A DNA stretch of 64,000 nt, taken from Acidobacteriota bacterium (GTDB lineage Bacteria > Acidobacteriota > Terriglobia > Acidiferrales > UBA7541). The notes under the pieces are model-generated. The model did not search any database. It was not told where the DNA came from and saw only the letters and a program-made list of their open reading frames with translations. The stretch covers positions 1 through 64,000 of the forward strand of contig JABCZF010000011.1 in assembly GCA_013289825.1 (NCBI GenBank), written 5' to 3'. Shown piece by piece: positions 51,900 through 60,918 of the stretch. The position numbers and the translations under genes are program-made. Position 1 is the stretch's first letter. Each line of letters opens with the position of its first letter.

Positions 51900-52253
51900 C
51901 TAGCTCAGCAACTTCCTGAAAGCCTCTTCGTCGTAGCCAAGAACAATTTGGTCGCCACGAATGACAACCGGCCGACGGATCAGATTGGGCACTTTCGCCA
52001 TCAACTTGATGGCTTCCGGCCTCGTCGGCGGCTTCTCTTTCATATTTCTCGCTCTGTACAGTTCATTGCGTGGGTTTAGAAAATGTTCGTAGTCGCGAGA
52101 GGCGATTAGCTTGTCGAGTTCGGCTTCGCTCAAGCGTTCTTTGTCCAAGTCGCGAGTGTCAAGTTCGGCGCCATGCTCGAGCAAGAAACTTCTTGCTTTG
52201 CGGCAAGTCGTTCAAGTTGGTTTCTCAAGAAACCGCAATTTCACTTTCTTCAT
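51900..52253 (-). CDS. ArsC/Spx-like thioredoxin-fold protein with in-frame TGA (candidate selenoprotein)
   Basis: From ATG 52253 (GAGAG upstream) the frame reads MKKVKLRFLEKPT, then TGA, then TTCRKARSFLLEHG and on without interruption to TAG at 51900. The length is 117 residues if TGA is decoded, the normal size of ArsC/Spx/YffB proteins. The family has Cys at this position (PSCTSCRKA in Spx), so TGA replaces the catalytic Cys and would give a UxxC motif with Cys17. RRPVVIRGDQIVLGYDEEAF is the conserved C-terminal part with the cis-Pro. A candidate SECIS hairpin follows at 52180-52197. The track sees only a headless fragment from a TTG at 52184. It lies 8 bp after the rhodanese gene. The alternative is a Cys-to-stop nonsense mutation or a sequencing error. 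Confidence 0.7.
52180..52197 (-). promoter_or_regulatory. Candidate bacterial SECIS element
   Basis: The RNA AGCAAGAAGUUUCUUGCU is a perfect inverted repeat whose tip is A-G-U-U when seven pairs form. It begins 14 nt after the TGA, with the loop about 22-25 nt from it. The consensus for bacterial SECIS elements asks for a short stem, a small loop with G near its start, and a loop 16-37 nt from UGA; this hairpin fits. Confidence 0.5.
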
Positions 52254-52261
52254 TTGCTCTC

Positions 52262-52585
52262 TCAATACCGCGGTACCTGCGGATCGACCTCCACCGACCA
52301 GCGTTCGATGCCGCCGGCCATGGATTTTGCACTCTCGACGCCTTGCTGCCGCAGCCACACCGCGGCATCTAGGCTGCGCATCCCGTGATGGCAATAGCAA
52401 ATCACTTCGTCAGCTTCGAGCAACGTATTCAGGTTCGCCGGCAGCGTGCCGAGAGGGATCAACTTTGCGCCTGGAATCTTCGCAAGGTCATACTCCCACT
52501 GCTCACGCACATCGATCAGCAACAGTTTGTCGCCGCGCCCGACGCGTTCGTTTACTTCCTTCGCCGAGATCTGCATATCATCCAT
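52262..52585 (-). CDS. Rhodanese-like sulfurtransferase
   Basis: This 107-residue single-domain rhodanese has the typical start ISAKEVNERVGRGDKLLLID and the active-site loop CYCHHGMRSLDAAVWL, in which the Cys of YCHHGMRS carries the persulfide. The C-terminal MAGGIERW is also standard. The family moves sulfur, and some members can handle selenium, as persulfide or perselenide. It is encoded eight bases ahead of the ArsC-like gene, in the same operon. Confidence 0.92.
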   Translation of the reverse strand: MDDMQISAKEVNERVGRGDKLLLIDVREQWEYDLAKIPGAKLIPLGTLPANLNTLLEADEVICYCHHGMRSLDAAVWLRQQGVESAKSMAGGIERWSVEVDPQVPRY

Positions 52586-52631
52586 TTAGGGTCCTGCCAG
52601 CGAGGAGCACACTCCCCTGGAAACGCGAGCG

Positions 52632-53447
52632 CTACTTGCCCTGGAATTTCGGATGCCTTTTTTCGAAAAAGGCGCGGATCCCCTCGCTGCAATCTTCTGA
52701 ATGGAAGCATTTCATTTGCAGCTCGACTTCGTGATCCAGGGCTTTCACCAGCGCATCCTTGTGGCTTCCAAATAGAATTTTCTTCACCGCGCGGATAGCG
52801 ATCGGCGGGCCCGCGGCGATTTTCTGCGCCAAGAGCTTCGCTTCGGATTCCAATTGCGCAGCCGGCACAACCCGGCTGACGATCCCCAGCCGCAGGGCGG
52901 TCTGGGCGTCGATCATATCGCCGGTGTAAAACATTTCGGCCGCCACCGAAGGTCCAACCAGCTGCGGAAGAAAAAAGGTTCCTCCATAATCGGGGAACAG
53001 TCCTACGCGCGAGAAATTCTGGCCAAAGGTTGCGGTATCCGCGGCGATGCGGATGTCCGCCGCGAGCGCGATATTCATGCCCGCCCCCGCTGCCGCGCCG
53101 TTAACGGCTGCTATCACCGGTTGCGGCATCAGTCGCATTTTCAGAACGGCCTGCATCCCCGAGCGTAGAATCGGACCAAGCTCGGCGGTCTCATTGCGCT
53201 CGCGTCCCTTGCCGATGGCTCCCAGGTCACCCCCTGCGCAGAAGGCACGGCCCGCGCCGCACAGAACAACGACGTGGATGGAATCATCCTCTGCAATCCG
53301 CGCTAGGGCTTCGTTCAAGGCGGTCGAGAGCTCGCTGTTCAGGGCGTTCAGTTTGTCGGGCCGGTTCATCACCAGCACGGCAATGCTGTCATGTTTGCTT
53401 TCCAAAATGACCGGACCCGTCGGCGCCGCTTGAGCTGCGTTACTCAT
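52632..53447 (-). CDS. Enoyl-CoA hydratase/isomerase family protein
   Basis: The 271 residues show the crotonase fold: VLVMNRPDKLNALN, CGAGRAFCAGGDLGAIG (first oxyanion Gly), IAAVNGAAAGAGMNIALAAD (second oxyanion) and FGQNFSRVGLFPDYGGTFFL. The Glu positions typical of hydratases lie in segment NFSRVGLFPDYGG, where the second Glu is Asp, so the exact reaction is uncertain (hydratase, isomerase or thioesterase-like). I start at ATG 53447 with GGAG eight bases upstream, not the track's 53519. It follows the DNA glycosylase gene directly. Confidence 0.9.
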   Translation of the reverse strand: MSNAAQAAPTGPVILESKHDSIAVLVMNRPDKLNALNSELSTALNEALARIAEDDSIHVVVLCGAGRAFCAGGDLGAIGKGRERNETAELGPILRSGMQAVLKMRLMPQPVIAAVNGAAAGAGMNIALAADIRIAADTATFGQNFSRVGLFPDYGGTFFLPQLVGPSVAAEMFYTGDMIDAQTALRLGIVSRVVPAAQLESEAKLLAQKIAAGPPIAIRAVKKILFGSHKDALVKALDHEVELQMKCFHSEDCSEGIRAFFEKRHPKFQGK

Positions 53448-53448
53448 A

Positions 53449-53997
53449 CTATTTCTCCGTATTAACTCCCGGCCCTTTGGTGTCGCGTTCTTTCTCCGTC
53501 CGCGCCACGACCTGCGCAAGTTTGCGAAAATGCCTTAGTTTCTCGCTCTTTCCCTGGGCGTTCTGGCCGCTGGTGGAAGGCAACACGTACACGCGCGCGC
53601 CATAAAGCTGTTCCTTCTGCAGACCAAACTTGCATTTGCGCTGCGAAAACTGCTCGTAAACAATTTTCCCGTTGAAGGCGACCACGTGCGGAGAGAATTC
53701 CTCCAGCTTCTGCGACAGCACGATACGGCCTTCCGCGAAATCTCCGCGCGTCAACTCCTCGGCGCCCTTGGTAGGCCGCTTGACCAGGTCGGTGAGTCCA
53801 ATCCCAAATTCGATTACGCGCTTGTCGTCGTGATAGTCAAACGGTTCCGGCACGACGCCGCTTTCATAGAGGATTGGCCAGAACTGATTCGTGCGTCCCG
53901 CATAGTAGTGGCCCACGCGCACGGACGATTCGCTCGGATTGCAGCCGACAATGACCAGTTTCATGCCTTTTCGCAGATGGTCTGGGAGTGTTCGCAT
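53449..53997 (-). CDS. Mismatch-specific uracil/thymine DNA glycosylase (TDG/MUG type)
   Basis: This family removes uracil or thymine opposite guanine. The catalytic region reads IVGCNPSESSVRVGHYYAGR, matching the GxNPS motif of the MUG/TDG branch, followed by NQFWPILYESGVV. The second motif is VLPSTSGQNAQG. At about 182 residues it is the usual size. I start at ATG 53997 (MRTLPDHLRKG); the track uses TTG 54027. Its stop is one base before the start of the enoyl-CoA hydratase gene, so the two are probably co-transcribed. Confidence 0.88.
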   Translation of the reverse strand: MRTLPDHLRKGMKLVIVGCNPSESSVRVGHYYAGRTNQFWPILYESGVVPEPFDYHDDKRVIEFGIGLTDLVKRPTKGAEELTRGDFAEGRIVLSQKLEEFSPHVVAFNGKIVYEQFSQRKCKFGLQKEQLYGARVYVLPSTSGQNAQGKSEKLRHFRKLAQVVARTEKERDTKGPGVNTEK

Positions 53998-54411
53998 CTT
54001 CTTAGTGTTGCCTATTTTGCCTTCCAAACGTCAGGGATTCGCCTGCTGCGGTCCCAACGGTCAAGGTCTCTTGCCGATAACCGCAGCGTGCGAAAATCCA
54101 GGCCTGGTGTCAACGCCGGGCAAGGCACGCAATGCCATGAAAGTGAATAAGATAGAGGACTTCCCGGCGGCCGGGGAAGGAAAGATAGGGGAAAAAGAAC
54201 CGGGTCTAGTTTGCCCATCGTGCGTTTGACGTTTGCTCTACCAAAACTTTAGACAGCCCGGCTCCGGCTGTCAAGCTCTCTCGAGCGCTCTAACCCGACG
54301 GGGAACACCACCCGGCAAAACATTCTGAATCCTGCCCTCACCCTAGCTCATCCAAACAGGGGAGTGCGTGAGTGTGCTTTCGTGCTTTGTGCTAACGTAA
54401 AGGCCGCGACC
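53998..54411. other. Divergent intergenic region, promoter of sigma factor gene
   Basis: These 414 bases separate the DNA glycosylase gene from the sigma factor gene. No ORF with a ribosome site stands out. They contain a hairpin GACAGCC/GGCTGTC at 54252-54272 and the ECF-type promoter at 54302-54329, annotated separately. Confidence 0.5.
54302..54329 (+). promoter_or_regulatory. Candidate ECF-type promoter (GGAAC / TCTGAA)
   Basis: GGAACAC (54302-54308) and TCTGAA (54324-54329) are 15 bp apart, the arrangement recognised by sigma-E-type ECF factors. It lies about 80 bp before the start of an ECF sigma gene, so it may be the gene's own autoregulated promoter. Confidence 0.45.
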
Positions 54412-55071
54412 ATGGGAGCCGGGTTGATCTTCAGCCCGCGAGATTTCTTGAGCACACCAAATCCACACCGGCTTCGCTCGAAAATCGCTCGCGAAGACGA
54501 GCATCAGCTAGTTGCGGCGGCCAAGTCCGGCGACACGGCGGCCTTCGAGGAATTGGTCAGCCGCTACGAGCGCAAGATTTTCCGCTTGACGATGAACATC
54601 ACTCGCAACCGCGAAGATGCCGAAGATGCCATGCAAGACGCTTTCCTCAAATCCTATTCCCACTTGAAAACTTTTCAGGGCGATTCGCGATTTTATACCT
54701 GGCTGGTTCGCATTGCAGCGAATGAAGCATTGATGCGCCTGCGGAAGCGCCGGCCGAATCAGTTTTCTCTGGATGAGCCCATTGAAGGCGACGAGGACCT
54801 GATGCCTCGGGAGTTGCAGGACTGGGGGCCGGGGCCGGAACAGCGTTTTGCGCAAACCGAGATGCGGGAAATCTTGTCTGGTGTGATCGAGGAACTGGCA
54901 CCAGACTATCGGATTGTTTTTGTCTTACGCGACATTGAAGAGCTCTCGACGGAGGAGACGGCCGCCTCGCTGGGGATCTCCATTGCAGCGGTGAAATCGA
55001 GGCTGCTTCGCGCTAGGCTCAAGCTCAGGGAGAAACTAAATCGCTACTTCCAGCAAGGCCGGGCAAATTGA
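54412..55071 (+). CDS. ECF RNA polymerase sigma factor
   Basis: The protein has the two ECF regions: region 2 (AAFEELVSRYERKIFRLTMN, DAEDAMQDAFLKSYSHLKTF, FYTWLVRIAANEALMRLRKR) and region 4 (YRIVFVLRDIEELSTEETA ASLGISIAAVKSRLLRARLK). It resembles the SigW/RpoE group. I start at ATG 54412, because the track's GTG 54364 gives an extra tail without a ribosome site. The stop overlaps the TTG start of the zinc-finger anti-sigma gene, so the two proteins are made together. The stimulus is unknown. Confidence 0.93.
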   Translation: MGAGLIFSPRDFLSTPNPHRLRSKIAREDEHQLVAAAKSGDTAAFEELVSRYERKIFRLTMNITRNREDAEDAMQDAFLKSYSHLKTFQGDSRFYTWLVRIAANEALMRLRKRRPNQFSLDEPIEGDEDLMPRELQDWGPGPEQRFAQTEMREILSGVIEELAPDYRIVFVLRDIEELSTEETAASLGISIAAVKSRLLRARLKLREKLNRYFQQGRAN

Positions 55072-55307
55072 ACTGCGAAGACGTTATTCACGAACTTTCG
55101 GACTTCATCGACGGCGAACTCGATGCGGCATCCAGGCAGGAACTCGAGAGCCATCTTAATGAGTGCTCCGACTGCAAGCTGGTCGTCGATCAAACGAAGA
55201 AAACCATCGAAATTTTCTGTGACTCCGAACCCATCGAACTGCCAAGCGAAGTGCGCAACCGCCTTCACGAAACATTACGCCGCAGACTGAAGGAGGCGAC
55301 GCCATAG
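55068..55307 (+). CDS. Zinc-finger (zf-HC2) anti-sigma factor, soluble
   Basis: This 79-residue protein contains the anti-sigma zinc motif HLNECSDCKLVVD (H-x3-C-x2-C), preceded by the helix IHELSDFIDGELDAASRQ. There is no membrane helix, so it is a cytoplasmic, redox- or ligand-sensing type such as RsrA or ChrR-like forms. It starts at TTG overlapping the sigma factor's stop (TTGA), the usual tight coupling of sigma and anti-sigma genes. Confidence 0.88.
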   Translation: MNCEDVIHELSDFIDGELDAASRQELESHLNECSDCKLVVDQTKKTIEIFCDSEPIELPSEVRNRLHETLRRRLKEATP

Positions 55308-55316
55308 TCGGCTCAT

Positions 55317-56294
55317 CTAAGTCGGCACGCCACCAGCCCAGAGGGGCAATTCCCTTCCGAGACTTTTACCTTTCGCCAGCGCATAGACTCTCATGGCCAC
55401 CGCCAAATCCCAGGATGCAATGCCATTGGATTTGAAAAGCGTGACTTCCGTGTCGCTCGTCCGCCCGGGCGTTTTTTTCGCGACGACGTCCGACAGTTTC
55501 TTTACACCAGTCCAGCAGACCTCGTCGCCGCGAAACGCGAGGATGAGATCGCCGGCTTCCTGGCGCGATTGCTCGATGGAATCCACGATGATGACATCGG
55601 CCGAGGCCACGGCTTCATCATCCAGCTCGCGCTTGTGCGCGTGATTCGCGCCGATGGCGTTCATGTGCACGCCAGGCGCAAGGTCCGCGCCGCTCACTAC
55701 AGGATTGGCCGCGGTGGTGGCGGTGCATAGAATATCCGCGCCGCGCACGGCTTCTCTCGAGGAAGGTGCGCTTTGGACAGGAAACCCGAGCCGCTCGGTC
55801 ATCTCCAGGGAGAGTTTCTCACGCTTGGCGACATCGCGGCCATAGACTTTGGCGGACTCTAGCCTTCGCACCCGAGCGATCGCTTCCAGCTGCGTACGGG
55901 CCTGGCCTCCCGTGCCGATAATGGCGGCCACGCGGCTATTCTGCCGCGAGAGATATTTGGTGGCCACGCCGGAAGCGGCACCCGTGCGCAACTGGCCCAT
56001 GTAATCGGCCTCGATCAAAGCAGCCAGATCGCCCGTCCGCATTTCATAGAGGGGCACCAAAAATCTGATCTTTCCCTGAACATAGGTGTACTGCTTCATG
56101 GCTACATAGCCTGCCGAGAAATCCGCCGCGGCCATGTAGTGAAAAAATCCTCCACCAGGCAATTCAAAGCGACGGCGAGGGTGCACCACGACTTCTCCGT
56201 TGGCCTGCTTTCGCGAAATATCTTCGACGGCCTCGATAGCCATGGACATCGTGAGCACGGCTCGCACTTCGGATTCACTGATATGCAGCGCCAT
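55317..56294 (-). CDS. Ornithine cyclodeaminase / mu-crystallin family protein
   Basis: The 325 residues match this NAD-dependent family. The N-terminal domain contains MKQYTYVQGKIRFLVPLYE, and the Rossmann motif is AIIGTGGQARTQLEAI, with further conserved pieces CTATTAANPVVSG and HMNAIGANHAHKRELDD. Members convert ornithine to proline, reduce ketimines or dehydrogenate alanine; which reaction occurs here is not readable. AGGGA lies upstream of ATG. It is convergent with the anti-sigma gene. Confidence 0.92.
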   Translation of the reverse strand: MALHISESEVRAVLTMSMAIEAVEDISRKQANGEVVVHPRRRFELPGGGFFHYMAAADFSAGYVAMKQYTYVQGKIRFLVPLYEMRTGDLAALIEADYMGQLRTGAASGVATKYLSRQNSRVAAIIGTGGQARTQLEAIARVRRLESAKVYGRDVAKREKLSLEMTERLGFPVQSAPSSREAVRGADILCTATTAANPVVSGADLAPGVHMNAIGANHAHKRELDDEAVASADVIIVDSIEQSRQEAGDLILAFRGDEVCWTGVKKLSDVVAKKTPGRTSDTEVTLFKSNGIASWDLAVAMRVYALAKGKSLGRELPLWAGGVPT

Positions 56295-56364
56295 TCTTTT
56301 TCCCTTTCGCGGGGTTGCACAATTCCAATCGCAAAAGCGTTGTGTGCGTGCTCCTCACCACCAA

Positions 56365-57429
56365 TTACTTTGCAGTTGGTTTGCGGGCACCGGCTCGCCC
56401 GGTTTTTTTTGCGCTTTCGGGGCCTGCGTGGATACGGCGGACAACCGTCTGCATCAGACGATAGACGCGCTCTTCCTTGTTGCCGTCCATTTCCTGGAAG
56501 CGAAATTCCGGATCGCCCTTGGGGCTCTTGCCGACGCGTATGGGCAATTGACCGCAAAGATCGTTTTCGATGAAGGCGGTCTCGTAGCGCTCTTTCTTCA
56601 AGTTCCAAGTGTAAACGCGAAGCGTCGTGAAATCGCAGGGCTGGCCTTCGGATCCGCGGGCCGCCGCAACGAGATATTGAGTTCTGTCGCCTGCGGGATC
56701 GCTGATGCGATTCAGTTCGAACCAGGCAATCGGACGGATGTTGGCAGAGGCCGCCCCATCACGCACGGCGTCGGGCAGATCGAGCTCGATAAAACGTGCG
56801 ATCACCCACCCGGCGATGGGCAGCGTTTGGTCGCCAGGCGCTGTCGTTGTCGTTTCGGCAGCGCGCGCCGTAGAGTCGCCCGGCGGACGCGTGGCCAGTC
56901 CGCGAATTAGAAACCAATCTTCTTTTTTTGCGCCCTGCGGCTCGTTCGAGGATTCCTTTTCATCCGTGACCTGGGCCCAGTCCGCAACCGCTCGACCGAC
57001 GATCTCGACGGGCACGCCGCGTCCGAATTGATAGAGACGCGCTTGCGAGCGCCCCGGCTCGACGCGAAGATTGGTGGCGACTTTGGTGCGGCCACGAGCT
57101 TCGATGGGCATTGGCAGGACCTGCTTGAGTAGTTTTGTGCTGCGCTGCCAGAGAGCCGTGTCCATCAAATAGCGCCCTTCTACCCAGCCTAGCTCGCCAG
57201 TGGCAGTGCGCACCTTGATGCTGTCATTGCGGCGGGCGACCACGTCGACGCGGTCCCCGTAATGAAGCGTGTCCAGCGGCTCGCGAACCTGCGCCACGCT
57301 GCTCCACAGGGTGGCAGTGCGCTCGCCGACGTAAGCCTCTCCCAGCGTTTCATGCTTTGGCCTGAAGAACCATGCAGCCACAGCGACGATTAGGAGCAGG
57401 GGGACGGCAATCAGGAGTTTGCGCTTCAT
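56365..57429 (-). CDS. Exported or anchored protein with SH3-like domains
   Basis: One N-terminal hydrophobic segment (KLLIAVPLLLIVAVAAWFF) anchors the protein. Two bacterial SH3-like stretches follow: GERTATLWSSVAQVREPLDT then LHYGDRVDVVARRNDSIKVR, ending GWVEGRYL; and KVATNLRVEPGRSQARLYQF with VPVEIVGRAVADWAQV. A third region has no match I recognise. The C-terminus is basic. It may bind peptidoglycan, as SH3 domains of this sort do; this is inference. Confidence 0.7.
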   Translation of the reverse strand: MKRKLLIAVPLLLIVAVAAWFFRPKHETLGEAYVGERTATLWSSVAQVREPLDTLHYGDRVDVVARRNDSIKVRTATGELGWVEGRYLMDTALWQRSTKLLKQVLPMPIEARGRTKVATNLRVEPGRSQARLYQFGRGVPVEIVGRAVADWAQVTDEKESSNEPQGAKKEDWFLIRGLATRPPGDSTARAAETTTTAPGDQTLPIAGWVIARFIELDLPDAVRDGAASANIRPIAWFELNRISDPAGDRTQYLVAAARGSEGQPCDFTTLRVYTWNLKKERYETAFIENDLCGQLPIRVGKSPKGDPEFRFQEMDGNKEERVYRLMQTVVRRIHAGPESAKKTGRAGARKPTAK

Positions 57430-57678
57430 GCGGGACTTCCGAGGGCCGGAAAAAAAGATGCAAGTGTGACGGCTTCCTGGGCACTCACGAGGCCCGGCAC
57501 GTCATTCATCTCTCTGAACACGCGATCTCTGGGCATTGGGTTTGGGGTCCGCTTGTTCTTCTCTAAAGATTGTACCTGATTCCTGGCTGCGTCCGGGCTT
57601 GGCCGTGCTCGGTTTGTTTTTCTGCTAAAATGCCGCTGCGCGTGAGCTGTTTTTACAACTTCGATTTGAAGGATCTCG

Positions 57679-58134
57679 ATGAAATCTCTCAATGCTTTGC
57701 AGCCGCTCGCTTTGCTGATGATGCGCGCGGCTTTTGGCATCATTTTCATGTCCCATGGTTACCCGATGCTGGCTCGCCGGACGAGTGCAACGCAGGCGCT
57801 CTTCGCGCAGCACGGCATACCTGGCTACTTCGTTTACATTTCGGGGGTGCTCGAGCTGTTTGGCGGAGGGTTGATGCTGGTGGGGCTGTTCACACGGGGA
57901 GCGGCGTTTTTGCTGGCTGTCGAAATGGTCTTGTTGATGTGGAAGGTCAGTACCCCGCATAGCTATCTGGCTGTGAATGAATACGCCTATCCCTTGGTGC
58001 TCGCTGTGGGATGCTTGGCGCTAGCGACTACGGGCGCGGGCCCTGTTTCGCTGGACTACCCTTTGTTTGAGAGTGGTGGGGGAAAGTCGCGCGCGCCGCG
58101 GAATTCAAAACCGAATAAATATTATAATGGATAG
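57679..58134 (+). CDS. DoxX family membrane protein
   Basis: The protein has four transmembrane helices and the DoxX family pieces MRAAFGIIFMSHGYPMLARR, YFVYISGVLELFGGGLMLVG LFTRGAA and PLVLAVGCLALATTG. The family is linked to oxidoreductase complexes at the membrane, often for thiosulfate or oxidative stress. The last 25 residues are a charged tail. It is the second DoxX-like protein of the window. Confidence 0.88.
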   Translation: MKSLNALQPLALLMMRAAFGIIFMSHGYPMLARRTSATQALFAQHGIPGYFVYISGVLELFGGGLMLVGLFTRGAAFLLAVEMVLLMWKVSTPHSYLAVNEYAYPLVLAVGCLALATTGAGPVSLDYPLFESGGGKSRAPRNSKPNKYYNG

Positions 58135-58235
58135 GCGACGCTGCTTGGGCGTTCGAGAAAGACGGTTTCTTCACAGCAGGGTCCGGAGACAGAAACACTC
58201 CCAAGCCGGGCTCAGCGCCTTTCACTCGGCAGAGG

Positions 58236-58571
58236 CTAGGTGGTGGTGACGGTGGCCGAAGTGGGCACGACTCCGCCGGGAGCGATGGGCAGTACGATCC
58301 AGAGGATCACGTAGGCCAGAAGGCCCGTGCCTCCGCAGATCAGGAGCAACAGCCAGAGTACGCGGATGATGGTTGGGTCCATGTCGAAATAGTCGGCTAG
58401 GCCGGCGCATACCCCCGCGATTTTCTTGTCGGTGCTGGAGCGCATGAGTCTTTTGTTAGCACCGGTAGCTGGAGATAGACCCGGCGCGCCCGATTCGGGC
58501 TGTTTGGCGCCGCAGTTGTAACAGAACTTGGAACCGACGGCGATGTCTTTGCTGCAGCTTGTACAGGTCAT
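58236..58571 (-). CDS. PspC-domain protein with N-terminal zinc ribbon
   Basis: The first 25 residues form a zinc ribbon with two CxxC pairs (MTCTSCSKDIAVGSKFCYNC). A PspC domain follows (STDKKIAGVCAGLADYFDMD PTIIRVLWLLLLI) with two hydrophobic helices. PspC senses envelope stress in the phage-shock response. I start at ATG 58571, preceded by GGAGGG; the track's 58628 adds an unlikely Cys-rich leader. No other psp genes are nearby. Confidence 0.88.
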   Translation of the reverse strand: MTCTSCSKDIAVGSKFCYNCGAKQPESGAPGLSPATGANKRLMRSSTDKKIAGVCAGLADYFDMDPTIIRVLWLLLLICGGTGLLAYVILWIVLPIAPGGVVPTSATVTTT

Positions 58572-58672
58572 TGGCGTACCCTCCAAAAAGACGTGTTTCG
58601 GGCATTCCCTACAATAGAATACGCCCAAAAGGGTCGAAAAGTTTCCTCGACCTTGGGTAGAGAGCTGGGCGC

Positions 58673-60829
58673 TCAGTATTCGAGGAGTTGTTTCACGGTG
58701 GCCGTTATATGGCTGGTTTGCGGCAGGATCACGTCTTCCAGTTTGGGCTGGTAGGCGCAGAAGGTGTCCATGGCTGCGACGCGCTTGACGGGGGCGTCGA
58801 GCTCGTCGAAGAGCTCATCGGCTATTCGCGAGGCGATTTCGGCGCCGTAGCCCCAGCTCCGCATGTCTTCGTAGGCGACGATGACGCGGTGGGTTTTCCG
58901 GACCGTTTTGGCGATGGCTTCCCAGTCGTAGGGCGAAAGTGAGCGCAGGTCCACGATTTCGACGGAGATGCCTTCGCGGAGCAATTCCGCGGCAGCTACC
59001 TCTGCGCGATGGACCAGGGCCCCATAGGTGATGATGCTGACCTCGGTGCCTTCTGTGACCATGCGGGCTTTGCCGAACGGCACGGTGTAATCGGGGCCGG
59101 GGTATTCGGAACGATTGTAGGGCTGACGGTAGAGATGTTTGTGCTCGAGAAACATGACCGGATCGTCCGAGCGAATGGCGGTGCGAAGGAGTCCAGCAAC
59201 ATCAAGGGCCGTTGAGGGCATTACCACACGGAGGCCGGGGCAATGCGTGAACATCGATTCGCCGCTTTGGCTGTGATAGATGGCGCCGCCGGTCAGGTAG
59301 CCACCAATCGCCACGCGAATTACGACCGGGCACTTAAAGACCCCGTTCGAGCGCCAGCGCATGACGCACAACTCGTCGCGAATCTGCATCATGGCGGGCC
59401 AGATGTAGTCGAAGAACTGAATTTCCGCGACGGGCTTGAGGCCGCGGGTGGCCATGCCGATGCCGCGGCCGACTATGCCGGCTTCCGCCAATGGAGTGTT
59501 GAACACCCGATCGTGTCCATACTTGCGCTGGAGGCCGGAAGTGGCTTTGAAGACGCCGCCCTTCCCTTTCACTTGCGTCAAATTCTCTTCGCGGCTGGCG
59601 TCGGCCACGTCTTCGCCGAAAACAGTGATTCGGTCGTCGCGGGCCATTTCGTCGGAGAGTGTGGCGGCGATCATTTCGACCATGGTTTTCGGAGCGCCGT
59701 GCAGTTGCGGCTGCGCTTCGAAGGCCGCCGATGTCGGATCAACGTCAGGTGAATAGATGTTTACGTGAATTGAGTCAATTTGCGGTTCTTCGGCAGCCAG
59801 CGCTTCGTCAGCCGCGTTGCGGACTTCCTGGTCGACTTCAGATTCGAGGGCTTCGATCTCTTTTTGGTCCAGGATGCCTTCACGAACGAGGAAGAGCGAG
59901 AACTTTGAAATTGGATCGCGGTGGGCTTCGTCTTCGCGCTCTTCAGGGGTCTTATAAAGTTTTTCGTCGTCGGAAAGAGAATGGGAGTAGGGGCGCGTTA
60001 CGTGCGCGTGAACGAGAGATGGCCCGCGACGCTCCCGGCAGTATTGAACGGCGGTTTTGCAGATTGCATAGCTTTCAAGAGGGTCGGTGCCATCGCATTC
60101 CGCGACGTGCAGACCTGGGAAACTGCGAATGAGTTTTGAGATGCTGCCGCCCGCGGTCTGGACTTCGACCGGAACGGAAATGGCGTAGCCGTTGTCTTCA
60201 ATGAGGTAGATCAGCGGGAGTTTTTTGGCGCACGCGGCGTTTAAGGATTCCCAGAATTCGCCTTCGCTGGTGGCGCCGTCGCCGGCCGAGACGAATACTA
60301 TTTCCCCGGGTTCGTGGCGCACGTGCTCGCCGAGGGGCGCTTTTTGGGCCTGCGCCAAAGCCTTCGGATGATTCTCGTAGTACAGCGTGGCTTCGGCGGC
60401 GCCGACCGCCTGCACAAATTGCGTGCCGGTGCAGGACGACTTGTTGACGATGTTCAAATTGGGGAGGCCCCAGTGCGATGGCATCTGGCGGCCGCCGGAG
60501 CTGGGATCGTCCTTGGCGCCGACCGCTTGCAGGAGCATATCGAGCGGCTTGACGCCAAGCATCAGGCAGAGGGCGCGGTCGCGATAGTAGGAATAGAGCC
60601 AATCTGTGCCCGGACGAAGAAGAAGCCCCATAACCGCGGTCACCGCCTCGTGGCCCGCAGCGGAGATTTGAAAGTAAATCTTGTTTTGGCGTTTTAGCTG
60701 GATCTCGCGGTCGTCCAACCTGCGGGAAAGATACATGGTGCGGTAAATGCGGATGAGGGTGTCGTGATCGAGGCCGTGCAACTTGGGAGCGTCAAGCTTG
60801 GTGAGTTTGACGCGCGTTTGTAACGCCAT
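58673..60829 (-). CDS. Fused alpha-beta E1 component of a 2-oxo acid dehydrogenase
   Basis: This 718-residue protein joins the E1 alpha and beta subunits of a branched-chain or pyruvate-type dehydrogenase. The alpha half carries the thiamine diphosphate motif [20 protein letters not shown], ending in IEDNGYAIS; the beta half begins near residue 380 ([20 protein letters not shown]) and contains GEDVADA and [18 protein letters not shown]. The fusion is common in acidobacteria and Bacteroidetes. It decarboxylates a 2-oxo acid and passes the acyl group to E2 lipoate. No E2 or E3 gene is in the window. Confidence 0.92.
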   Translation of the reverse strand: MALQTRVKLTKLDAPKLHGLDHDTLIRIYRTMYLSRRLDDREIQLKRQNKIYFQISAAGHEAVTAVMGLLLRPGTDWLYSYYRDRALCLMLGVKPLDMLLQAVGAKDDPSSGGRQMPSHWGLPNLNIVNKSSCTGTQFVQAVGAAEATLYYENHPKALAQAQKAPLGEHVRHEPGEIVFVSAGDGATSEGEFWESLNAACAKKLPLIYLIEDNGYAISVPVEVQTAGGSISKLIRSFPGLHVAECDGTDPLESYAICKTAVQYCRERRGPSLVHAHVTRPYSHSLSDDEKLYKTPEEREDEAHRDPISKFSLFLVREGILDQKEIEALESEVDQEVRNAADEALAAEEPQIDSIHVNIYSPDVDPTSAAFEAQPQLHGAPKTMVEMIAATLSDEMARDDRITVFGEDVADASREENLTQVKGKGGVFKATSGLQRKYGHDRVFNTPLAEAGIVGRGIGMATRGLKPVAEIQFFDYIWPAMMQIRDELCVMRWRSNGVFKCPVVIRVAIGGYLTGGAIYHSQSGESMFTHCPGLRVVMPSTALDVAGLLRTAIRSDDPVMFLEHKHLYRQPYNRSEYPGPDYTVPFGKARMVTEGTEVSIITYGALVHRAEVAAAELLREGISVEIVDLRSLSPYDWEAIAKTVRKTHRVIVAYEDMRSWGYGAEIASRIADELFDELDAPVKRVAAMDTFCAYQPKLEDVILPQTSHITATVKQLLEY

Positions 60830-60918
60830 TCGTTCTGCCCTCGTTGTGAAACGGGGTTTTGTCTCTGCGGGGATGTATTATACCCGAAGTCTGGCCGGGG
60901 CCGGATAATTTGGCAAAG

